A DNA stretch of 36,985 nucleotides from positions 1 through 36,985 of the forward strand of contig JAEEQP010000038.1 of assembly GCA_016285355.1 (NCBI GenBank). The letters run 5' to 3'. How positions within the stretch are numbered: position 1 is the first letter of the stretch; every line of letters starts with the position of its first letter. The stretch comes from Bacteroidales bacterium (GTDB lineage: Bacteria; Bacteroidota; Bacteroidia; Bacteroidales; F082). The translations under genes were made by a program, and so were the position numbers. The notes beneath the pieces were generated by a model that was not told the origin of the DNA, did no database searches, and saw only the letters and a program-made list of their open reading frames with translations. This document shows positions 1-7,666 of the stretch, piece by piece.

Positions 1-1474
1 TGTCGTAAGTCGTGTTCTTGTTGATTTGGCTGTCGCTGAAGTTAAAATAGCCCTTTTCATTGGTGCGCGTCATGATATTGGAGCCATCGCTGCCAATCAA
101 ACGCACAGCGGCATTGCTCACAAACTGCTTGGTCTTGGCATCCTTGACCGTTCCCGAGAAGGTGAACAAAACGGGCGGCTCCTCAAAATAATAGATGTTG
201 TCCAGGCCACGGCTGTTGCCACGGTTGGAAGAGATAAAGCCACGTTCGTCAGTGGGGTGGAACATGATGGCGAAGTCATCGCCCGTCGAGTTGATAGGAT
301 ATTTCAGGTTACGGGGTTCACCCCATTCGCCAGCCGTGTCCATGGAGGAGACGAAGATGTCCAAACCACCCATACCACCATGACCATCGGAGGCGAAATA
401 AAGCACGGTGTCATATCTCAAGAAAGGAAACACCTCGTTGCCCGCCGTGTTGATTCTTTCACCTAAGTTAAAAGGATGCTTGAAAGGCTCCGTGGCATTC
501 TCACGCATGGCCACCCAGATGTCGTTGCCACCAAAACCGCCTTTGCGTTCAGCAGCGAAATACATAATGAGTTCATCACTGGTAAGGGTGGGATGACCGA
601 CGATATCCAAAGTATCAACACCCGCAATCTCCACAGGGCGCGCTTCAGAGAACGCTCCCCCGCTCTTTCCTGCCACCATGATTTGGCAGCCGTTCTTGCG
701 ATGGGCTCCATTCTGACAGCGGGTGAAATAGAGTTTCGTGTATTTCGAGTTCATGAAGGGCGAGCCTTCGCTGGCCCCCGTGTTGATGTTTTCGCCTTCA
801 TCGGCCAAAACAGGGGTGCTCCAATCGCCCTTACGGTCTTGCTTCGAGGTGAAGAAATCCGCAAACTCCTGCCCGGTAATGCCGTCTTTTTCCTTACCTG
901 TAGCGGCATCACGGTTGGAGGTGAAGATAATTTCGTTGTAGTTGTTGTTGATCCAACACGCGCCATAGTCGGAGTCCTTCGATGAATTCACCTTTTTCAA
1001 CTCGGTGAGTTTGTATTTCGACGGGTTCTCCATCCACTCCTCAATCATCCGAGTGGTCTCCGCGCCGAGTGACCCTCGCGGGTCGTCGGGCATCTTTTCG
1101 GCGTATATCTCATACATCTCGATGGCCTCCTTGAACTTTTGGTTAATCTTATAGGTCTCGGCGAGATAGAGATAGACCTCGGGATGGGTGTTAGGATATT
1201 CGGTCTTCAGCAGACGCTTGTAGTAAGGTTCCGCACGTTTGGTGAGGCCGATAAGTCGGTAGCACTCACCCATTTGGAAGCTGATGCGGTTGCGCTCGTC
1301 CTTGTTGCGGCGCACCTTGCGATAGGCTTTCTTGTAACGGTCGGCAGCCTCGGTGTACTGCTTGCGGCCAAAGGCCAGATCAGCGTTTTTGGCTGGATTT
1401 CTTCTCTGTGCGTAAAGGTCGGAGCTCATGAAAATGAACAGTGCCGACATCATAATAAGGAGGTATCTTTTCAT
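1..1474 (-). CDS. PorE-like outer-membrane protein: TPR, PD40 beta-propeller, carboxypeptidase-regulatory domain (partial, C-terminus off window)
   Basis: The frame is open from an ATG at 1474 to the window edge (491 codons seen, no stop). It begins with a signal peptide (MKRYLLIMMSALFIFMSS, then DLYAQ) without a lipobox cysteine. Residues about 28-150 look like tetratricopeptide repeats (AADRYKKAY, GECYRLIGLTKRAEPYYKR, PEVYLYLAETYKINQKFKEA). Residues about 190-420 carry PD40/WD40-like blades (IIFTSNRD, LYFTRCQNG, MYFAAERKGGFGGNDIWVA, LYFASDGHGGMGGLDIFVS). From about 440 a carboxypeptidase-regulatory-like domain starts (FSGTVKDAKTKQFVSNAAV). This domain order, normally followed by an OmpA peptidoglycan-binding domain, is that of PorE, which anchors the type IX secretion machine to peptidoglycan. 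The OmpA domain would lie outside the window and cannot be checked. The alternative is another OmpA/PD40 family member. T9SS cargo nearby fits but does not prove PorE. Confidence 0.8.
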   Translation of the reverse strand, partial: MKRYLLIMMSALFIFMSSDLYAQRRNPAKNADLAFGRKQYTEAADRYKKAYRKVRRNKDERNRISFQMGECYRLIGLTKRAEPYYKRLLKTEYPNTHPEVYLYLAETYKINQKFKEAIEMYEIYAEKMPDDPRGSLGAETTRMIEEWMENPSKYKLTELKKVNSSKDSDYGACWINNNYNEIIFTSNRDAATGKEKDGITGQEFADFFTSKQDRKGDWSTPVLADEGENINTGASEGSPFMNSKYTKLYFTRCQNGAHRKNGCQIMVAGKSGGAFSEARPVEIAGVDTLDIVGHPTLTSDELIMYFAAERKGGFGGNDIWVAMRENATEPFKHPFNLGERINTAGNEVFPFLRYDTVLYFASDGHGGMGGLDIFVSSMDTAGEWGEPRNLKYPINSTGDDFAIMFHPTDERGFISSNRGNSRGLDNIYYFEEPPVLFTFSGTVKDAKTKQFVSNAAVRLIGSDGSNIMTRTNEKGYFNFSDSQINKNTTYD

Positions 1475-1524
1475 AGACGTAAATTCTCTTTCTCAAACGC
1501 GGGAAACGCGTTATTATTATCGGA

Positions 1525-1556
1525 CAAAAATACAACAATTTGGGGAAACAAAGATA
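1525..1556 (-). promoter_or_regulatory. Candidate promoter(s) of the PorE-like gene
   Basis: On the minus strand, two exact matches to the Bacteroidota -7 element TAnnTTTG occur: TATCTTTG (1556-1549) and TATTTTTG (1532-1525). The TTTG of the first lies 16 bases upstream of the second and could serve as its -33 element. Either would give a leader of roughly 50-70 bases before the ATG at 1474. The divergent gene at 1731 has only a degenerate element (TAATATTG, 1678-1685). Confidence 0.35.
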
Positions 1557-1730
1557 GAGTTTGGCAAAAATGTATTGCAGAAATACAAAAACGGACAAAT
1601 CTGTGGTTTACATAAACATTCTTGGAAGTCCAGAGAAAAAATCCAATCCTCTTTCCAACAAATTCACAAAAATACGCTAATATTGCAAGCGTAATCAACT
1701 TAACTGCTAATCAGCAAAAACCTTACAGCC

Positions 1731-3428
1731 ATGAAAAAAATCCTTGCTTTACTCATCACACTCACGCTGAGTGGATTCGCATCATTTGCGCAGATGCTAC
1801 CCAGAATCGGATACGATTATGATACGCCCAACATCGGGGCAACCCTTAATGCCATACGGCCTTCAGGCGAACTAAACGTCAACACGACACCGGGCAGAAG
1901 CGGTGGCACGGGAACATTTGACGACCCTTACATTGTCGCCTCGGCAGAGGAGTTAGCCGAAATAGCGACTCGTGTCAACAGTGGCACCGAAGCCAGCGGC
2001 GTCATCTTCCCCAATGGCAATCCTGGCTATGCCGACCAATACTTCCTGTTGGACAAAGACCTTGACCTCAGCAACTACACGCCTTGGACGCCCATTTCCA
2101 TTCCCGGGCAGAAAATCTTCTTTGGCCACTTCGACGGCGGCAATCACACCATCACCCACCTCACCACCGATTACAGCACCACCAACGACAACCAAGGTCT
2201 GTTTTCCGTCATTGGGGCCAATGCCTCCATCAGCAATCTCAGCATCAAGGACAGCCACATCAACGGGGAGATTTACACTGGAGCTTTTGTAGGCGCAGCT
2301 GGTGAAGGCTCAGAAATCTACAATTGCCACAATTACAGCGATGTAAACACCACTTTCTATTACACAGGCGGTATTGCAGGCGCCAGTTGGGGTGTAATCG
2401 ATAATTGCACCAACAGCGGAAACATCTACTCCGACGCGGACTTCGTTGGCGGCATTGTCGGTGATTTCTATGGCACGCTTACAGGTTGTATCAATACAGG
2501 TCACGTCAGCGGAACCACTTCGGTAGGCGGTACTATCGGATACAGTGCCAACGCCACCATCAACCACAACGTCAACGCAGGAAACATCCATGCTTCAAGT
2601 GTTTACTCAGGTGGCGTGGTCGGTTTTGTCACCAACTACGACTCTGAGAACACCACAGCCTATCTCCTGAACTATGGTGGTGTCTTCGGGCCTTCGACAA
2701 GAGCCGTCATCGGTTACCTTTGGACCGAGGGAGGCCAACCCAGCCATGCCAACAACTGCTACTATGACTGTCAACTGACCGACAAGAAAGGCATGGCACC
2801 TGGCAACGACGTGGAAGGCGTGGCTGAGCCTCGTTTCACCCACGAGATGATTGGTTTTAACATGGTCGACCTTCTTGGCTCCGGGTGGACTTTCTATGAA
2901 AACAACTACCCATATCCCGAAGTTGGGAATTATTGTCCGACTTGTTTCGTTGCCGTTGCTCCAGTCAGCTTACGCTATATTTCAGAAGATGAATATGATT
3001 GTTTCGACAACGTTCGTGACGACTTCCGAATCTTTAATGACTTCTACGGTCTAAGTTGGGAAAGCGCAACAGGCAAGGTCGATTTCTACGAAAACTTTGC
3101 CCAACTGCTTGAAATCGGACAAGACACCTTGCGCGTCACCCTTGATGATGCAAAAAAAGAAATCATTATCAACATCACTGACATGCTAGGCGTTTCGGAT
3201 TCCCAGTCGGAACCCATCGAAATCTACCCCAACCCTGCCTCCGATATGGTAATAATAAAAGGTATCGCCGCTAGCAAGACACAAGTCTACAACGAACTAG
3301 GACAACTCGTCAAGGTTTTTGAAGGCAATGAAACCGCTGTCGAAAGTCTATCTAAAGGCATTTATCTGTTGAGAATCACCGATAATGCAGGAAACATTCA
3401 CAAAAAACAATTGGTAGTAGGTAAATGA
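1731..3428 (+). CDS. Secreted GLUG-repeat protein with T9SS type A sorting domain
   Basis: 565 residues starting with a signal peptide (MKKILALLITLTLSGFASFAQ). From about residue 60 (GTFDDPYIVASAEELAEIA) to about 370 it consists of GLUG-type beta-helix repeats of about 25-30 residues, for example GHFDGGNHTITHL, TGAFVGAAGEGSEIYNCHN, GGIVGDFYGTLTGCINTG and GGVVGFVTNYD. Such repeats occur in adhesin-like surface proteins. The last 75 residues (IEIYPNPASDMVIIKG, then LGQLVKVFEG, YLLRI and KKQLVVGK) form a typical T9SS type A C-terminal sorting domain, predicting export across the outer membrane and surface attachment. The ATG at 1731 is followed directly by the signal peptide. The gene stands alone, with a terminator at 3458. 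No catalytic motif is seen, so its ligand is unknown. Confidence 0.85.
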   Translation: MKKILALLITLTLSGFASFAQMLPRIGYDYDTPNIGATLNAIRPSGELNVNTTPGRSGGTGTFDDPYIVASAEELAEIATRVNSGTEASGVIFPNGNPGYADQYFLLDKDLDLSNYTPWTPISIPGQKIFFGHFDGGNHTITHLTTDYSTTNDNQGLFSVIGANASISNLSIKDSHINGEIYTGAFVGAAGEGSEIYNCHNYSDVNTTFYYTGGIAGASWGVIDNCTNSGNIYSDADFVGGIVGDFYGTLTGCINTGHVSGTTSVGGTIGYSANATINHNVNAGNIHASSVYSGGVVGFVTNYDSENTTAYLLNYGGVFGPSTRAVIGYLWTEGGQPSHANNCYYDCQLTDKKGMAPGNDVEGVAEPRFTHEMIGFNMVDLLGSGWTFYENNYPYPEVGNYCPTCFVAVAPVSLRYISEDEYDCFDNVRDDFRIFNDFYGLSWESATGKVDFYENFAQLLEIGQDTLRVTLDDAKKEIIINITDMLGVSDSQSEPIEIYPNPASDMVIIKGIAASKTQVYNELGQLVKVFEGNETAVESLSKGIYLLRITDNAGNIHKKQLVVGK

Positions 3429-3457
3429 CAATTCCAACTGCCATTTGACATTATGGG

Positions 3458-3490
3458 AAAAGCCGCTGTTTCAGTGGCTTTTTTCCTTTT
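3458..3490 (+). terminator. Intrinsic terminator of the GLUG-repeat gene
   Basis: AAAAGCCGCTG (3458-3468), loop TTT, CAGTGGCTTTT (3472-3482) forms an 11-pair stem with one G-T pair. It is followed by a pyrimidine-rich tract to 3490, 30 bases after the stop codon. Confidence 0.85.
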
Positions 3491-3518
3491 ATCGGCAAAA
3501 AAATCCTCCTCCCCTTGG

Positions 3519-3547
3519 TTGACAATAAGAAAAAAGTCGTATTTTAG
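3519..3547 (+). promoter_or_regulatory. Candidate pepD promoter
   Basis: TTGACA (3519-3524) and TATTTTAG (3540-3547) stand with 18 bases between the TTG and the second element. The second element differs from TAnnTTTG at one position. It would give a leader of about 120 bases that contains the inverted repeat at 3561-3672. Confidence 0.35.
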
Positions 3548-3560
3548 CCGACTATTTTGA

Positions 3561-3672
3561 TGTTGAATTGTTGGCAGTTGAATTGTTTAATTGTTTGACA
3601 ATCGCTGTAGACAATTACAACATCTGCGAACGCAACAACAATTAAACAGTTAAACAATAAACAATCAACAAC
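3561..3672. repeat. Imperfect AT-rich inverted repeat in the pepD leader
   Basis: The left part (3561-3601, rich in TTGTTTAATTGTTT) is roughly the reverse complement of the right part (3634-3672, rich in AATTAAACAGTTAAACAATA). The arms are about 40 bases and end just before the ATG of pepD. It could fold in the mRNA leader, or be a simple AT-rich interspersed repeat. No function can be assigned from sequence. Confidence 0.5.
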
Positions 3673-5139
3673 ATGACTATCAAAGATTTGGAACCGAAAG
3701 GCGTGTTCAGCAATTTCTACAGCTTAACGCAGATTCCGCGCCCTTCGAAGAAAGAAGCCAAAGTGATCGCTTTCATGAAGCAATGGGGCGAAGAGCATGG
3801 CTTGGAAACCATTATTGAAGACTGCGGCAACGTCATCATGCGCAAGCCCGCTACCCCTGGCATGGAAAACCGCAAGGGCGTCATCCTGCAGGCCCACTTG
3901 GACATGGTCCCGCAAAAGAATGCCGACAAGGTACACGATTTCGAGAACGACCCGATTGAGACTCACATCGAAGACGGTTGGGTGAAGGCCAATGGCACCA
4001 CCCTCGGCGCCGATGACGGTCTGGGCGCTGCCGCTGCCATGGCCGTCCTCGAAGCTACCGACCTGCAACATGGTCCCATCGAGGCCCTCTTCACCATCGA
4101 CGAAGAGACCGGAATGACGGGCGCCAACCTGCTGAAACCTGGTCTGCTGCAAGGCGACATCCTCATGAACATGGACTCAGAGACCGAAGGCGAACTCTAT
4201 GTGGGTTGCGCTGGCGGTGTCGACAACATCGGCACTTGGACACCTACCTTTGAGGCTGTTCCCGCTGGCATGAAAGCCTTCCGCCTCTTCGTGAAGGGTC
4301 TGAAAGGTGGCCACTCGGGCATGGACATCAACCTCGGTCGTGCCAACGCCAACAAAGTGTTGAACGCCATGCTGCTGATGGCAGCCGAGAAATACGGTTT
4401 GCGCCTTGCCACCATCGACGGCGGTAGCCTGCGCAATGCCATCCCAAGAGAAGCCGAAGCCATCGTGGTCGTGCCTTCCAACAAGGAAGAAGAGTTCAAG
4501 CAATTTGCCGCTGAATATGAAGGCATCTGCAAGGAAGAATTTGCCGAAGCGGAACCCGAGTTGGCTATCCTCTGCGAAGCCGCCGAGATGCCCAAGCAGG
4601 TCATCGACGTGAAGACGCAAGACAACATGTTCTGCGCCATCGCTCGTTATCCCAATGGCGTCATCGCTATGTCGGAAGACTTTGAAGGCACCACTGAGAC
4701 CTCGAGCAACCTGGCTACATGGAAGATGGAAAACGGCAAGATCACGACCGCCTCGCTGACCCGCAGCCTCGTCGATGCTGCCAAAGACAAACTGGCTGAG
4801 CAGATTCGCAAGAACCTCACCGACAACGGTGCCGAGGCCTACTCCACCGGCGACTATCCCGGCTGGAAGCCCAACATCAACTCGACCATCCTCAATTTGA
4901 TGAAGAAGGTCTATCTGGAGAAGTTCGGCAAAGAGCCTAAGGTGATGGTCATCCACGCAGGTTTGGAATGCGGCATCCTTGGCTCGAAGTATCCGCATTG
5001 GGATATGGTGAGCTTCGGTCCCACCTTGGTGCACCCGCATTCACCCGACGAAGCACTGCTCATCGAGAGCGTACAGCCCTTCTGGGACTTCCTCGTCGAG
5101 ACGCTGAGGAACATCCCCGAAAAGGAAGTCGTTGCATAA
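3673..5139 (+). CDS. pepD: Aminoacyl-histidine dipeptidase (cytosol non-specific dipeptidase), M20 family
   Basis: 488 residues, the usual length of PepD. It is a cytoplasmic zinc metallopeptidase that splits Xaa-His and other dipeptides. Metal and catalytic residues of family M20 are visible: HLD (H75, D77), the bridging Asp in GADDGLGAAAA (D114/D115), the DEETGMTGA segment with the general base E144/E145, and MDSETEGELYVGCAGG (D168). The lid domain begins at about residue 205 (KGLKGGHSGMDINLGRANA). The C-terminal zinc ligand is expected in SFGPTLVHPHSPDEAL. The protein has no signal peptide, which fits the cytosol. The gene is monocistronic, between its own candidate promoter and a strong terminator. 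Codon use is GC-rich compared with the flanking spacer, as expected of a well-expressed housekeeping gene. Confidence 0.95.
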   Translation: MTIKDLEPKGVFSNFYSLTQIPRPSKKEAKVIAFMKQWGEEHGLETIIEDCGNVIMRKPATPGMENRKGVILQAHLDMVPQKNADKVHDFENDPIETHIEDGWVKANGTTLGADDGLGAAAAMAVLEATDLQHGPIEALFTIDEETGMTGANLLKPGLLQGDILMNMDSETEGELYVGCAGGVDNIGTWTPTFEAVPAGMKAFRLFVKGLKGGHSGMDINLGRANANKVLNAMLLMAAEKYGLRLATIDGGSLRNAIPREAEAIVVVPSNKEEEFKQFAAEYEGICKEEFAEAEPELAILCEAAEMPKQVIDVKTQDNMFCAIARYPNGVIAMSEDFEGTTETSSNLATWKMENGKITTASLTRSLVDAAKDKLAEQIRKNLTDNGAEAYSTGDYPGWKPNINSTILNLMKKVYLEKFGKEPKVMVIHAGLECGILGSKYPHWDMVSFGPTLVHPHSPDEALLIESVQPFWDFLVETLRNIPEKEVVA

Positions 5140-5160
5140 GCAGTTAAAAATCAATGTTTT

Positions 5161-5204
5161 GAAAAAGGCGAAATCAATTTTGGTTTCGCCTTTTTCATTT
5201 TTTT
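5161..5204 (+). terminator. Intrinsic terminator of pepD
   Basis: A 15-pair stem, GAAAAAGGCGAAATC (5161-5175) with GGTTTCGCCTTTTTC (5182-5196), encloses a 6-base loop and is followed by a T-rich tract. Confidence 0.9.
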
Positions 5205-5215
5205 CAAGAAAAGTG

Positions 5216-5245
5216 TTGGAGCAAAGGAAATTCTTCGTACTTTTG
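5216..5245 (+). promoter_or_regulatory. rpmH promoter
   Basis: TTG (5216-5218), 19 bases, then TACTTTTG (5238-5245), an exact Bacteroidota -7 element. The leader to the rpmH ATG is about 50 bases. Confidence 0.75.
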
Positions 5246-5299
5246 CAGCCCGATTCAAAGGGATTTTAGCGAAAAATAACAAACAAATAAGATAGAGAG

Positions 5300-5446
5300 A
5301 TGAAGCGCACTTATCAACCTTCGAACAGAAAACGTAGAAACAAACACGGTTTCAGAGAGAGAATGTCAACGGCTAACGGCCGTAAGGTTTTGGCCCGCAG
5401 AAGAGCCAAAGGCAGAAAAAAACTTACAGTTTCTGACGAATATTAA
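5300..5446 (+). CDS. rpmH: Large ribosomal subunit protein bL34
   Basis: 48 residues, very basic, starting [20 protein letters not shown], the near-invariant N-terminus of bL34. It continues with the conserved [19 protein letters not shown] block and a short tail ending SDEY. It is a structural component of the 50S subunit. The ATG at 5300 is preceded by the A/G-rich stretch AAGATAGAGAG. It has its own strong promoter and terminator. The familiar neighbours of rpmH in other bacteria (rnpA, dnaA) are absent, so here it is a stand-alone gene. Confidence 0.98.
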   Translation: MKRTYQPSNRKRRNKHGFRERMSTANGRKVLARRRAKGRKKLTVSDEY

Positions 5447-5483
5447 TTTTCGGAAGCCGTTATATTTCTCATTTAAGGTAACG

Positions 5484-5516
5484 AAGGCGACCCCTATAGG
5501 GGAATCGCCTTTTGTT
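5484..5516 (+). terminator. Intrinsic terminator of rpmH
   Basis: Outer stem AAGGCGA (5484-5490) pairs with TCGCCTT (5505-5511). Inside lies the palindrome CCCCTATAGGGG, and a T-rich run follows. It starts about 37 bases after the rpmH stop codon. Confidence 0.75.
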
Positions 5517-5528
5517 GTTTTCATTGTT

Positions 5529-5551
5529 GCAAACTGCGTCCCGCAGTTTGC
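5529..5551. repeat. Short palindromic repeat, hairpin 1
   Basis: GCAAACTGCG (5529-5538), TCC, CGCAGTTTGC (5542-5551) is a perfect 10-pair hairpin with a 3-base loop and no T tract. Its core (GCG-TCC-CGC) resembles that of the next hairpin. It looks like a member of a REP-like interspersed palindrome family rather than a terminator. Confidence 0.7.
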
Positions 5552-5570
5552 CTTTAAACTAATAGCTTTT

Positions 5571-5593
5571 GTGAATTGCGAGACGCAATTCAC
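5571..5593. repeat. Short palindromic repeat, hairpin 2, overlapping the methyltransferase stop codon
   Basis: GTGAATTGCG (5571-5580), AGA, CGCAATTCAC (5584-5593) is a perfect 10-pair hairpin. The TGA stop of the minus-strand methyltransferase gene (5592-5590) lies inside its right arm, so the repeat supplies the end of that gene. Confidence 0.7.
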
Positions 5594-6360
5594 GACAATG
5601 AACAACGGTAAATGATTTCCTCTCCTTTGCGCGCCAAATGCATCCGTTCGCGCTGTTCTTCTGAAATCTCGTAATAAATCCTGTCTTCCGTCACTTTAAA
5701 TCCAGCCTTGCGCAGCACCTCGGCATAATCGCGGCCGAACTGGCGCACATGGTCGTATTGTCCAAACAAACGCTCACGTTCTTTCGGGTCGGTGACAGTC
5801 GGGTCTTCAAAGGTATCCACATCAGGATTGATAGGTACCAAAAGAATCGCCCAGCCGCTAGGCTTCAAGATGCGTTTGATTTCCGAAAAAGCCTTATTCG
5901 CATCGTTGACATGCTCCAACACATGGTTGCAAATGACCACATCGTATGTGTCACTCGGCTGATCAATGGCGGTAACATCCAAATGCAAGTCGGCAATGGG
6001 CGAATCAAGGTCGGCGGTGGTGTAATCGAGATTCTTCAAGGCGCGGAAACGCTTCAGGAAGGGTTGTTCGGGTGCAAAATGCAACACTTTCAATGGCGCG
6101 GTGAAGAAATCCGTCTTCTCTTTCAGATAAAGCCACAACAAACGATGCCTTTCAAGAGACAAGCACTTGGGGCACAAGCGGTTATCCATAGCTTTACCAT
6201 AGCCGTATGGCAAGAACTTCCGGAAATGGCCGCCGCAGACAGGGCATTCCACCTTGTTGCCGATATAAAACGGACGGACTAAGAGGCTAAACAGATAGCT
6301 CAACTTGATGAGCCACTGGCGGGGGAAAATCTTGGTAAAAAGGGAAATCAGTTTCTTCAT
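5590..6360 (-). CDS. Class I SAM-dependent methyltransferase with N-terminal zinc-ribbon-like Cys cluster
   Basis: 256 residues from the ATG at 6360. An in-frame TTG further upstream lies inside the -7 promoter element and is not used. The N-terminus has a hydrophobic amphipathic stretch. It is followed by two CxxC pairs (ECPVCGGHF and LCPKCLSLERHR) that probably bind a metal. The Rossmann methyltransferase fold follows: VLHFAPEQPF (motif I region), TTADLDSP, YDVVICNHVLEHVNDANKAF (the typical post-motif NHVLEHV of Methyltransf_11), RILKPSGWAILLVP, and a C-terminal GRDYAEVLRKAGF. The substrate is unknown. Its position beside glycosyltransferase genes suggests a role in modifying surface polysaccharide or small molecules, but this is inference. 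The stop codon lies within a palindromic repeat. Confidence 0.85.
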   Translation of the reverse strand: MKKLISLFTKIFPRQWLIKLSYLFSLLVRPFYIGNKVECPVCGGHFRKFLPYGYGKAMDNRLCPKCLSLERHRLLWLYLKEKTDFFTAPLKVLHFAPEQPFLKRFRALKNLDYTTADLDSPIADLHLDVTAIDQPSDTYDVVICNHVLEHVNDANKAFSEIKRILKPSGWAILLVPINPDVDTFEDPTVTDPKERERLFGQYDHVRQFGRDYAEVLRKAGFKVTEDRIYYEISEEQRERMHLARKGEEIIYRCSLS

Positions 6361-6384
6361 TTGAGATAATCGCGTTTGATAGCG

Positions 6385-6420
6385 CAAAAGTACGGAAAGA
6401 ATCCCTATCTTTGCAAAAAA
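6385..6420 (-). promoter_or_regulatory. Promoter of the methyltransferase gene
   Basis: On the minus strand TTTTTTG (6420-6414), 21 bases, then TACTTTTG (6392-6385), followed by the ATG at 6360. Its upstream element shares bases with the -7 element of the divergent operon (6406-6413). Confidence 0.6.
6406..6413 (+). promoter_or_regulatory. -7 element of the GT2/TagF-like/yfhO operon
   Basis: TATCTTTG is an exact TAnnTTTG element ending 9 bases before the chosen ATG (6423), so the leader would be only a few bases long. No convincing -33 element is seen. Confidence 0.5.
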
Positions 6421-6422
6421 TA

Positions 6423-7409
6423 ATGAAAATGCTGTTTTCGATTATCATACCTGTCTATAACCGACCTCAGGAAGTCGATGAGCTATTAGAAAGTTTATGC
6501 CATCAGACCTTCAAGGACTTTGAGGTGGTGGTTGTGGAAGACGGTTCGACGGATAAGTGCGACACGATTTGTCAAAAATACGCCAATCAGCTGCCTATCA
6601 ACTATTACTTCAAGCCTAACTCCGGCCCAGGACCCTCGCGCAATTACGGCGCAGAACGCAGCCAAGGCGAGTACCTTATCATTTTGGATTCAGACGTCAT
6701 TGTACCCGAAAACTACTTGGAAATCATCAAGGAGGAGTTAGACAGAGAGCCTTGCGATGCCTTTGGCGGTCCCGACCGCGCACATCCTTCGTTCACACCC
6801 ATCCAAAAGGCCATCAATTATTCGATGACTTCGTTTTTCACGACAGGGGGCATCCGTGGCGGCAAAGCAAAAATGGACAAGTTCTATCCCCGCAGCTTCA
6901 ATTTGGGCATCAAGAAAAGCGTTTACGAGGTCTTGGGCGGCTTTGCACCCATGCGCTATGGCGAAGACATTGACTTGAGTACCAGAATCTTCAAAGGCGG
7001 TTACAGTTGCCGCCTTTTCCCCGAAGCATTCGTCTACCACAAACGGCGCGTCAAGTTCAGCTCGTTCTTCCGTCAGGTGAAACATTCAGGCGAGGCGCGT
7101 GTGGTCTTGAAGAACAAGTATCCCGAGACTTTCAAACTAGTGCATCTTTTGCCAGCGGCGTTTGTGGTCGGCAATTTGTTGTTGGTTTTATTGGGTATCT
7201 TCTGCCATTGGCTTTGGTTCACTCCTATCCTACTCTACTGCCTGATGGTTTTTGTCGATTCATTGCTGAAAAACAAGAGTTTGAAAGTGGCATTACTTTC
7301 TGTTCCAGCAGCTTATTGCCAGTTATTTGGTTACGGGTTGGGGTTTCTTGGAGCTGCTTGGAAAGACATTTTGAGCAAAAAACGACCTTTGCAAGCGGAA
7401 AATCCGTAA
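6423..7409 (+). CDS. Family 2 glycosyltransferase with C-terminal membrane segments
   Basis: 328 residues from the ATG at 6423; a second in-frame ATG at 6429 is also possible. It transfers a sugar from a nucleotide-sugar donor on the cytoplasmic face of the inner membrane. GT-A motifs are clear: FSIIIPVYNRP, VVVEDGSTD (nucleotide binding), ILDSDV (DxD-type metal site) and MRYGEDIDLSTRI (catalytic ED). From about residue 240, two or three hydrophobic segments (LLPAAFVVGNLLLVLLGIF and FTPILLYCLMVFV) anchor it in the membrane. It is first in an operon with the DUF4834, TagF-like and YfhO genes (gaps 30, 14 and -4 bases), implying joint work on a surface polymer. Donor and acceptor cannot be predicted. 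Confidence 0.9.
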   Translation: MKMLFSIIIPVYNRPQEVDELLESLCHQTFKDFEVVVVEDGSTDKCDTICQKYANQLPINYYFKPNSGPGPSRNYGAERSQGEYLIILDSDVIVPENYLEIIKEELDREPCDAFGGPDRAHPSFTPIQKAINYSMTSFFTTGGIRGGKAKMDKFYPRSFNLGIKKSVYEVLGGFAPMRYGEDIDLSTRIFKGGYSCRLFPEAFVYHKRRVKFSSFFRQVKHSGEARVVLKNKYPETFKLVHLLPAAFVVGNLLLVLLGIFCHWLWFTPILLYCLMVFVDSLLKNKSLKVALLSVPAAYCQLFGYGLGFLGAAWKDILSKKRPLQAENP

Positions 7410-7439
7410 TTTCGCAGCACCTTTTAATATAAAACATTC

Positions 7440-7652
7440 ATGGGACTTCTCAGAATATTACTCGTCATCGTCTTGTTCTTCTACGCTTTCAGCACGATTA
7501 TCAAGCTGATATTCAGCCATAAGATTCGTAAACTCAACCGTCAAATGAGCCAACAAGTTGAAGATGAAATGCAAGAGACGCCTAAAAAGTCCCAGAATCC
7601 CCATATTGACCCAAACCTTGGAGAATATACTGAATTTGAAGAAGTTGAATAG
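7440..7652 (+). CDS. DUF4834 family small membrane protein
   Basis: 70 residues. One N-terminal membrane segment (LLRILLVIVLFFYAFSTIIKL) is followed by a basic stretch (HKIRKLNRQMSQQ) and an acidic tail ending GEYTEFEEVE. This matches the Bacteroidota family DUF4834 in layout and in its acidic Gly-(Asp/Glu)-Tyr-x-(Asp/Glu)-(Tyr/Phe)-Glu-Glu-Val ending. The function of the family is unknown. It sits inside the operon between the glycosyltransferase and the TagF-like gene. A basic membrane-proximal helix with a cytoplasmic acidic tail could suggest an adaptor, but this is speculation. Confidence 0.75.
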   Translation: MGLLRILLVIVLFFYAFSTIIKLIFSHKIRKLNRQMSQQVEDEMQETPKKSQNPHIDPNLGEYTEFEEVE

Positions 7653-7666
7653 AAGAATCAATCAGC

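Noticed and set aside
4177..5040. 287-codon open frame on the minus strand opposite pepD
   Set aside because: It is a reading-frame shadow of a GC-rich gene, lacks any family motif, and runs against a convincing pepD.
6361..6387. Upstream TTG start for the methyltransferase
   Set aside because: The TTG lies inside the TACTTTTG promoter element, so the ATG at 6360 is preferred.
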